Of a DNA stretch of 64,000 nucleotides, positions 55,029-64,000 are shown piece by piece. Source of the DNA: Doryteuthis pealeii. Taxonomy: Eukaryota > Mollusca > Cephalopoda > Myopsida > Loliginidae. The translations under genes were made by a program, and so were the position numbers. Every line of letters begins with the position of its first letter. Within the stretch, counting starts at the first letter, position 1. Location: assembly GCA_023376005.1 (NCBI GenBank), contig CM042150.1:74791069-74855068 (forward strand), given 5' to 3'. The notes below the pieces were generated by a model. The model did not search any database, was not told where the DNA came from, and was given only the letters and a program-made list of their open reading frames with translations.

Positions 55029-56811
55029 GTCTGAAAAGTAACTGGACTGGGTATGCTGTGTATATTATTGGCAAAAGAGGGGAGAACAGATTGTGTTGTC
55101 ATCTAACATAATGTCTTGGGAATACATAACTATAATCTTACCTTTCTGCAACCATTTCATTTTTTTCACATGTTTTTGTTTACACTTCCACTTTTTCATG
55201 TTATTCAGCTATGAGCACTGAGGAATGAACAATGAACAGAGAGCAACAAATAAACTTGAAATTTTGGGTCGACTTGAGGAAAACTCTATTACAAGCACTT
55301 GAAATGCTTCAGCAAGTGTTTGGAGATAACACCATGTCATGTACATGTATTTTTGAATGGCACAAGAAATTCAAAGAGGAGCATAAGGAGCTGGAAGATG
55401 ACTCAAGGAGTAGCAGGCCTTTATTACAGCACAAACCTGCTGCTCAAAATATATGCAACTTTCACCTTCCACCATTCTTCCCCCTACCACAACATCCGCA
55501 TGTGGACATAACCAACCTTAGCGACACCCCCACTACCACCAAAAAGCACGGCTCTTATTGACCAGATGTTTATGAATAATATAAAAGATACTGGTCAATC
55601 ATAATGCTAACAAGCACTTACAAATCGTGCTTACAACCTGTTTAAGGTGGAATGCATCTCAAACCAGACGAAGAGAATTTTCTCTTCTCACAGAAATACC
55701 AGAAGCCGGCCCATTGTAGTGACCATGCAAAATAATCATTGTAAAGTTATTAAATGCTATCCATAAAATAGGAGCTTTTAACAGCACTTGGAAGAATCTA
55801 TGTATGTTCGACCCTGTTCTTAATAAGGCACCACCTAAATTCACAGCCTGTAGTCCAGTGTTTGAAGTGTTTGCTATTTCTTAGCTTAAATACTCCTGCA
55901 GGTATCTGCTGAGCATTGTCTAAGTCCATGGTGTAGGAGCTACACTCTCCTTCTGGCTGTCCCAGGGAACATTGTTCTCATAGGGGTTCAAATCATTCTG
56001 ATACATGTTTCCTTATGGTTCCTATACCAGTTTGCTTTTGATCTGGTCTTCAACTGACCATGATCCAGGCTTCTGATGACCACAATCCAGCCTTCTGCTC
56101 ACTACTTTCCAGCCTGCCACAATCCTGCTTACTGCCCACAGATGATCCTGCTTTTAGCTGTAGTTCCAGATGTTATGGTAACAGATTAGCAAACTGTCCT
56201 TTTCAGGACAATACAACACTAAGTCTTTTCTTATGAATTTCTTTCCTTCCTGAAACTTTCTACCCTGACCAGATATCCCTCTCGACCTTATTTAGCTGCT
56301 TCCTGTCGACTTGGTCCAGCACATTTCCAGCCTTTGGAAGATCGGTCTGATAACACCGAACTGCCTCACCTTCTTGGCCCATGATGCTGACGACCTACCT
56401 GCAGGAAGACATTGACAACCTGACTTATTATTCTGTTCTGTTCTCCCAGTTTACATACAAATAAAACTGTCTTGTTAAACCTAAAACTTTGTGTTTGTCC
56501 TCATTTGCCCACTTTGTGTTACTTCATTCATTTTTCCTTTCAAAACGTTTGTGTGGTTGACATTCTTTGACCTCCCTGTGACACCTTCAACATGCAGGAC
56601 TGAGGTTAACATTGAGTGGGTAAGGCAGGTAGTGTGTGGTGATTGTGTGTTGACTGTTTGAATGATTGCATGTCAGTTGAACATGAAAAAGGAAAGTATT
56701 TGAAAAATTTTCACCAAAGATTTTGGCAAGTGAAAATTCAGTGCAAAGATGGTGCCAAGACTGCTAAATGATAATCAGGAGAGACAGATGCAGGTGTGCC
56801 AGGACAAAAAA
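55024..56811 (+). mobile_element. Mariner element, 5' and middle parts, split by an LTR
   Basis: The left terminal repeat AGGTATGTCTGAAAAGTAAC follows TA. The transposase starts MNREQQINLKFWVDLRKTLL and continues ALEMLQQVFGDNTMSCTCIF, EWHKKFKEEHKELEDDSRSS and RP. After the LTR the frame resumes PSTCRTEVNIEWVRQVVCGD, MIACQLNMKKESI and FSAKMVPRLLNDNQERQMQV, CQD. The order fits the N-terminal two thirds of a cecropia-like mariner. Stops are present. The catalytic half is missing after 56811. The 109-codon ORF at 55232-55561 runs from mariner into LTR sequence. Confidence 0.88.
55422..56583 (+). mobile_element. LTR nested in mariner (solo LTR), CCTT target duplication
   Basis: CCTT occurs at 55418-55421 and again at 56584-56587. 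Between them lies 1,162 bp that begins TATTACAG and ends CTGTGACA, inverted termini close to TGTTACAG...CTGTGACA. AATAAA at 56460-56465 is the likely polyadenylation signal. Removing the block and one CCTT restores the mariner frame (SSRP + STCRTEV), which fixes the boundaries. No coding sequence is seen inside. A solo LTR or small non-autonomous LTR element fits best. Confidence 0.82.
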
Positions 56812-57007
56812 ATAAAAACATGTTAAATGAAAAAGAAAAGGACATGAGTATTCATTCAAAGGACACATGACATCAGCTTTTGTAGTGGTAGAGAGAGCCT
56901 TTATCTGAGTACATTATCTCTTATATACTCTATACATCTACCTCCAACATCGAACTGACAGATTTTGGTGACTTGTCTCAAAATCTGTGTTGTCTATCTT
57001 TTTTTAT

Positions 57008-57420
57008 ATGAGGCATATTCAAAAAGTATTTAAAGTAAAATTGTACTTACCAAGATAGAAAAGAATAATAAATGAAACATTAATTTTCTTTAAAATAGTC
57101 CCCCTGGCATTCAACATACTTATGCCAGCAAGTTTTTCATTGGTCAAATCAACACTGAAACTCTCCTTTTTATATGGTGGGAATCTGTTCCATTGTATTT
57201 ATTTTAATATCCTCCCTCATCTCAAACCTTTGAGAAGATACATCTTGAATTTAGAAAACAAGATAAAGTCATATGAAGCTAGGAGGTCTGGTGAGTATGG
57301 AAGATGCACAATCTTGTCTTTTAGCAAAAAATAGCTTCATAATTTTTTTTTTCAAACTGTCACTGACTCATCTAGACAACTATCTCAGACATCTTGACAT
57401 AATCTTATTAAATAAGTTGC
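57008..57420 (-). pseudogene. Mariner transposase C-terminal part and 3' TIR
   Basis: Minus strand: KIVHLPYSPDLLASYDFILF and SKFKMYLLKGLR, then IQWNRFPP, SFSVDLTNEKLAGISMLNAR-like shifted frames equivalent to FQ.CFDQWKTRWHKCVECQG, ending near LKKINVSF. The terminal repeat on plus GAGGCATATTCAAAAAGTAT resembles AGGTATGTCTGAAAAGTAAC at 55024, so the two belong to related elements in opposite orientation. Confidence 0.8.
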
Positions 57421-57929
57421 TTAGTTGTGCATATGCCCTCATTTGAATTTTAAAAGATTTTAAATTTCAGCATTGATGCTTTTTGATCACACATCATATT
57501 TTAGAGTATCTCAAAGTCTTAGAATTTGGAGGAATTATACAGTTACATTTAGTATGTTGGCTGTGTACCAAGTTTTGTACATGAAAGCCTGATAAGTGAG
57601 TAAAAATGCTGCAATTTAACTATTCAGTATATACACAAGTTGTTATAAGTAATAATTTTCATTTATTTTATTTCTTTATTTTGAAAACTTTGTAATCATT
57701 AGATACTATGTTTTATTTTTCTTTGATCAATTAAAAATAATTTGCTTTTGATTATATTTAATTGCATGTTATCATTTGTTGAAAATATGCAAAACTTAAA
57801 GATGTTTTGTTCTTCCATACATCAAACCATTTGGCTGTAGTAAGTTTTTTATTACAGTGATAATGGCTCTATAAATCGTAGTTTATCACCTCAAGGACTT
57901 GCAAAGAATGATGACCAATAGGAAAAATG

Positions 57930-57995
<66 letters not shown>

Positions 57996-58590
57996 AATGA
58001 ATCTGTGCTGTAGAGACAATGATGATGATATTGCTTGCAGAATTCAGTAAATTAAATATCTGACCATTCTACCCAAAACTCATCTATGTATTTTAAAGAT
58101 GATGACCTATTCCTACAAAAGTATTATGATAAAATTATAATACATTGTTCTGTTGAAAAGTTCTAGTCAAACCAAGAATTTTTTAAACTCTAGATAAATT
58201 CCATTCTTTAAATATTGGCTCACTATTTTGATTTCACTCATCTTTTATTCTATACATCATAGAAAAAACACTTTATCCAGACAATGGCCATCTTCTTAAT
58301 ACAATCAAGCTGCAGGTGATAATATGGGAATTATCAGTGCCCTGTAACTGTAATGAAGATAATTTTTATTTAGTAGACAAGTATGGAGCACTCAGTGAGA
58401 ATCACTAACAACAGTCTAATGAATTCTCACTAACCATTATACCCTAAACAATTATACATAAATAGTTAATATTCATCTAAACAAAAAATACTAGGATTTT
58501 ATTATTTCTATTGGAACAATCAAAATGGATACTATTAAGTATTATTTATTATTATATTCCTTTGAAACTCTGCAACCAAAAATGAAATTG

Positions 58591-58591
<1 letters not shown>
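57421..58591. other. No gene; (AG)n at 57930-57992
   Basis: AT-rich DNA around a 63-bp AG tract. Nothing else recognised. Confidence 0.5.

Positions 58592-58640
<49 letters not shown>
58592..58640. repeat. (AT)n microsatellite
   Basis: About 49 bp AT tract. Confidence 0.95.
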
Positions 58641-58642
<2 letters not shown>

Positions 58643-58946
58643 AAGCGTGTTGGTAAATCCTTGCGGTGAGAAAAAACCCAGCAAATAGTTTGATTGTAAA
58701 AATATACTACCAAACATCAACTGGGGAGAAAAAAATTTTTGAAAAAGAAGACCAAGATAGTCGTTACAACAAAAAATAATCTATTGGTACAGTATTTTGG
58801 CCAAAAGAAAAAACAATTTATATGTATATATATGTATATAAGATATATATATATTCATATAACTGCTAGGAGAATAGCTAATAAGTAAAAAGTGCTCAAT
58901 ACCTAAGTAGAGCAAATAATAAATTTATCTTTATCTTTATCTTTAT

Positions 58947-58993
<47 letters not shown>

Positions 58994-58999
58994 TTAGCA
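58641..58999. other. No gene; (CTTTAT)n and (AT)n at 58929-58988
   Basis: Four CTTTAT hexamers followed by an AT tract. The rest is AT-rich and unassigned. Confidence 0.55.
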
Positions 59000-59430
59000 G
59001 TCATATGGAAATCTGATCTCATTAACAAGTTAAGTACTACTTGTCAGTACTACTGTATGGCTGCACCACTTGGACCCTAATGAAGTGCCTAGAAAACAAG
59101 CTAGATGGGAGTTGCACAAGAATACTGTGTGCAATCTTAAGTAAAATGTGGAAACAACACCCTACAAGAAAGTAGCTGTATGGTCACATGCCACCTATCA
59201 CACAAACATTCGAGTGAGACAAACAAGACATACTGGACACTGCTGGAGAAGCAAGGATGAACTCATGAATGTTCTCCTGTGGAAACCAGCACATGGGCAC
59301 GCCAGCAAAGACCTACATTGATCAGCTCTGTGCTGATATTGGATGCTGTGCGGAGGACCTGCCGAGAGCGATGACTGATAGGGACGGCTGGTGAGAGATT
59401 GTCATTGAAATCTGTGCTGCTAGCATGACA

Positions 59431-59434
<4 letters not shown>
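59000..59434 (+). pseudogene. CFDP2/RTE-like LINE RT C-terminus
   Basis: Frames in order: VLLYGCTTWTLMKCLENKLD, GSCTRILCAILSKMWKQHPT, LYGHMPPITQTF, LDTAGEARMNS, then PAKTYIDQLCADIGCCAEDL and PRAMTDRDGW. This matches the end of LINE polyproteins of the LLYGxETWTLTxxLxxxLDGxYTRMLRxxxNxxWxxHxT ... RPAxTYIDQLxxDTGxxxEDLxxAMxDRxxWRxxV type. Frameshifts and stops throughout. The sequence ends ATGACATG and passes straight into an (AT)n tract. Confidence 0.87.

Positions 59435-59480
<46 letters not shown>
59430..59480. repeat. (AT)n microsatellite at LINE 3' end
   Basis: About 50 bp AT tract immediately after the LINE coding remnant, apparently its 3' tail expanded. Confidence 0.94.
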
Positions 59481-59483
<3 letters not shown>

Positions 59484-59764
59484 TTGAACTGCTACATATT
59501 CATCATTTTGGTTATAGATTTTCAGTGGTATAAAGTTTGTAACTAAATAATACATAATTATATCTGTTTTGAGTGTGTAATATTTCACTAAAAATTTATT
59601 AAAATGCTGGAGTTGTACCTATTTATGTATGATACTGTACATCTGAATATCTTACAAAATGTATATCTATATAAGATACTTGTGCAGGTGAGTGTCATTA
59701 TGTATGTGTGTGTACATGTATATATATGAATGTTAACATGGATATATGTATATATAAACATACC

Positions 59765-59767
<3 letters not shown>

Positions 59768-59805
<38 letters not shown>

Positions 59806-59822
59806 CATACATACATATATAT
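59768..59822. repeat. (AT)n and (ACAT)n microsatellite
   Basis: AT tract to 59800 followed by ACATACATACAT. Nearby 59700-59767 is rich in TATG/TGTG steps. Confidence 0.93.
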
Positions 59823-60249
59823 AGATTTATTACCTATTTTTATTTGAAAGAATGATATAGTTCTTATAATTTTGTAAGATATTTGTTATATGCATAATGC
59901 AATTGCAAACAGTAAAGATAAAAATAATTTATTTTATCAGTTCAGTTTGACTGTGCCAAATTGGACTTATTGTATTATTCAAGAGTAAGAAAACTTTACA
60001 AAAGAAAGAAAATCTACTCTTGTATCTAAGATGCTGCTACTGCTGTTGTTGTTGATAATGATTATGATGATGGTAATAATAATTGTGCCAATCTTTTCTT
60101 CCCTTTTCTTTGTCTCTTTATTTGCTATATCTGCCCTCACAGAACAAAAAATTAATCTAATTATATATTCACAGATAGCATAAATACCTAATCTAAAAGA
60201 ATTGGATAGAGTGAACACCTGATAATTACCCAACAACTGCAGAGAATAA
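59823..60249. other. No feature recognised
   Basis: AT-rich. A small (TGC/TTG) trinucleotide run lies near 60033-60055. Confidence 0.5.
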
Positions 60250-60885
60250 ATGTGAGAAATCTATGCGACGAGTAAGTATGGAAATCTTTCAAAACAAAGA
60301 TGATTTCTTCCTTCAAACAGATGAGGTTATGCTTAATTGCACTCTAGGTGGCACTGCTGGTGGGGCTACAGCCAGAAACTTGTCCATATTTTGAGTAGAG
60401 AATTCTGTTATCTTCTACTGGGGGGGGGGTATGTACATGTTGCTTGCATCAGCACAGGTGGCGTTCCTTATGGACTTGGGCATTGTCAATCTTGAAAGTC
60501 TTCATAATGTGATGACTTGTCAATTGGTGTCCCCTACAGTTGGCTGTATGAATTTCTAGTTCTGTCAGGGGAGTGTCTCAGGGTTTGTTTTTTAGAACTG
60601 TATGGAAATAGTCCTTGAACTTTTTCCCCCTGTGACTGTCAGGTAGAAGACATCTTATGATATAGGATCTGATGAGGCATGCAAGATTCTGGCATATTCA
60701 TGACATGTAGTGTAGCCAATGCTGAATGATGAGCACTGATGGAGTCGTTTATAGTATCTTGATGAACATGACATGGTCTTTCCATGTGATGCACTTGAGG
60801 GAAGGAATGTAATATAATTCAAGGTTTCTTACATGGGCTCTATAGAAGGTCCAAGCTTCACAGCCATTGATCAATTACTTAGGGT
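60250..60885 (-). pseudogene. LINE RT C-terminus of a second lineage
   Basis: Minus frames: NGCEAWTFYRAHVRNLELYY, IPSLKCITWKDHVMFIKIL, then FSIGYTTCHEYARILHASS and IIRCLLPDSHRGKKFKDYFH, TVLKNKP, TELEIHTAN. This corresponds to LLYGxExWTxYRxHxxxLExFHxRCLRxIxxIxWxDxxxNxEVL ... QLRWxGHVxRMxDxRLPKxxFYGEL..GKR..G.xxKRFKDxLK. The lineage differs from the one at 59000. A G10 run at 60421-60429 interrupts it. Decayed. Confidence 0.75.
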
Positions 60886-61148
60886 AAGTAATCAGTTGAG
60901 TGATCTAGGAACTCTTAGAATGTAAAATTAATCAGAAGGTCTTATTTATACAGAAAGCTAACAAAATTGGAATCTGCAGGTGCAGAAGTCTAATCATATA
61001 TGGGAAATAAAGTCTTAATCATTCAGGAATCAAATTTTTAAAATGTCTAAGGCAGATTACCCTGCACCCAAGTCCAAGCACAAAATGTCTATTGACCTTT
61101 TTTTATCATAAAATATAGACAGATTGATTGGTAGATAAAATGTCTTAA

Positions 61149-61622
61149 TGTTACACACTGGACCCGTCAAAGAACACGAACGCTTGTATTTAGGAAAATA
61201 TAAGATGATATTTTTATTCCCTTGGTTGTGTACAGCTGAGAGTCGTTGGCAGGGTTATGCAAATGTGGAGCCTTCGGGAGTTCTCGTCAAGTGATCTTGA
61301 ACCTGATCGTAGTCTCGTTAATCAATCTCCATGGACTTCTTTTATTGTAGTCTGACTCCCGGTGTCATGCCTCTTTGATTGTGACACCTACGCAGTTTTT
61401 CTGTAGGCACACCTCTTCACTCACGCAGACTGTTTTCATTGGCTATGGGCTACGCCTACAGATTTCTGCATCCAAACCATGTCAAATGTACACCTGCATC
61501 TCCAGGTGCAAAAGGTCAGCTCAGGGCCACATCCTGTTTCCATTTCCAGCCTGCACCTGACACCTACGCACTTCCTGTGGGCAGCCTGGTTCTCAGGTGC
61601 ACTGATCAGGCAATATATTACA
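61149..61622 (-). mobile_element. Solo LTR with TTAA target duplication
   Basis: 474 bp with ends TGTTACAC (61149) and TATTACA (61622). TTAA flanks both sides (61145-61148 and 61623-61626). On the minus strand there is AATAAAAATATC near 61209-61221 as a polyadenylation signal and an ACAATAAAAG box further upstream. GC content is well above the flanks. Short ORFs inside (61375-61667) have no recognisable motif. Confidence 0.8.
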
Positions 61623-62146
<524 letters not shown>

Positions 62147-62149
<3 letters not shown>

Positions 62150-63437
62150 GAGCAAATTTCTATAAGTGTTTTCATGTAAAACTATTACTCTCCTTTTTTC
62201 CCTCTTTCATATATGTATGACTACCTTCACATACATTTATTTTTATTGTTTTAGTTAACTTGTTTTTACACACATATTCTTAACTGCAATTTTTTTAAGA
62301 TGAAAAAGCTAACAATGTTTTTTCTTTGGTTAAAACATTGTAAAATACTGAGAATCTATAGTTTGTATTCAAGCTAAGATGTTTAGAAATTGTAATTGAC
62401 CTACAACTTATGTTCACTCTATAAATCATTATTCAACCAAAAAATTTTCAAAGGTTTATACTTAACAATGTTTTTGCATTTCGTTAAGAAGATGATTGAT
62501 ATGCATTTTCACAAAGTAAATCTTGATATATTTACTAGCATACATACACATTCATAATATTCACAAACTTACATATTTAGCTTGATGTATTTATTCACTA
62601 CATATACATTCATAATCTTTAGCTAAACAGAGTTTGAAAAGTTTATATATATACTGTTTTTTTTTTCAAATACATGTCTTTTTATTCTTATAAAAATAAA
62701 TAATAAAAAATAGCATTATGTTTATACTTCCTAAGTTACAGATTCATATAATAAAACCTTTCATATAAAAATATTGGCACGTGAACACTTTTGTACATAC
62801 TCTTTGGAACTAAATGCAAATTTATTCATTCTATCCATACATATAAATACACTTTTATTTACTTATAAATATCCACTTGCATACACATGTTAGGTACCTC
62901 ACCCTGTACCAAGGGCTGTGCCAGAAGGGCTATGCCAGAAGGGCTCACTCTTCATTGGGAAATTACTTGACTTCTACCCATGAACAATGTTTTGTGTGCT
63001 GATTCTTACAACATAAACCCTTTTTATTTTAGCCCCCCCCTTTTTACTTACATCCCCTGAACTCCCCCACCCAATATACCCTGGTTTAGTGAATGGCTAC
63101 ATACACATAATTGTGTTTAAAAATGCATTGCCAATGAGAGTTATTATGAAAATATAATGCAAATGATTTTTACATAAAAAATTGCAGGCGTTAAATGTTT
63201 TTACAATGACCATTGTGTGAGTGCGAGATTGTATCTATGTTAAAATGCATTTACATTGGGATAGCCTTGAACATAATTATATATATAGGCTTTTGTTTAG
63301 CTATGTACTTGCATAAAAATCCATAGATACAAAAATATTGCTAAATCACATGAAACATACATGATATGTATATACAAATATTTAAACGTACACACACAAT
63401 ATGTAGTATTCAATAATAAATTAATGGCTTTCAATGA
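62147..63437. other. No gene; small duplication near 62918
   Basis: TGCCAGAAGGGCTATGCCAG places two copies of GC(T)ATGCCAGAAGGG-type units in tandem at 62920-62945. A C-run lies at 63032-63039. Otherwise AT-rich and unassigned. Confidence 0.45.

Positions 63438-64000
<563 letters not shown>

Noticed and set aside
55232..55561. 109-codon ORF as an intact small protein
   Set aside because: It begins as mariner transposase and runs into the inserted LTR after RP. The C-terminal part is not conserved coding sequence.

Overview
This 64 kb window looks like intergenic or intronic DNA from an animal with a repeat-rich, AT-rich nuclear genome, most likely a coleoid cephalopod of the octopus type. 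That placement is an inference. It rests on abundant tRNA-derived SINEs whose 3' tails match LINE tails, jockey-like, CFDP2-type and Penelope-like retroelements, several mariner lineages, hAT and Merlin remnants, and very many long (AT)n, (AG)n, (CA)n and (ATT)n tracts. I found no intact host protein-coding gene, no rRNA, no genuine tRNA gene and no CRISPR array. Nearly all long ORFs are microsatellite translations or antisense shadows of decayed transposons.

Layout. 0-10 kb: an R2-REL-like ELTVPWE-type coding remnant, a minus-strand LTR with its polypurine tract, a possible decayed exon with a splice-donor-like site (4249-4706), a very long hairpin/foldback element (5463-5945), a mariner remnant (6495-7057), a SINE, and two direct copies of an unclassified 0.45 kb repeat. 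10-20 kb: two minisatellites around an antisense hAT (DUF4371) remnant, a mariner with both terminal inverted repeats and TA duplications that carries a nested SINE (13058-14471), and more SINE and LTR pieces. 20-30 kb: two Penelope-like RT fragments, an LTR, a Merlin remnant nested in an inverted repeat pair, a Ty3/gypsy pol remnant, a 37-bp-arm foldback, and a TIR element nested in a SINE. 30-40 kb: a tandem duplication of an endonuclease-type LINE derivative, several LINE 3' ends, a hAT remnant interrupted by a SINE and abutting a mariner end, a palindromic foldback element, and a LINE C-terminus beside a giant (ATT)n tract. 40-50 kb: three SINEs in -/+/- order forming large inverted repeats, and a jockey-like LINE inserted into a SINE with a 14-bp target duplication and a 5' inversion. 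50-64 kb: further SINEs and LINE ends, a mariner split by an LTR flanked by CCTT duplications (55024-56811), LINE RT C-termini on both strands, and an LTR flanked by TTAA (61149-61622).

How the parts fit together: the window is a layered record of transposition. SINE family B and several LINE 3' ends share a tail around GGTTGATATGCC, which implies LINE-driven SINE mobilisation. Insertion order can be read from nesting: LINE into SINE, SINE into mariner, SINE into hAT, LTR into mariner, Merlin into an older repeat, TIR element into SINE. Family names used below (SINE-A, SINE-B, SINE-C, FB, R, Q) are local labels, not database names.
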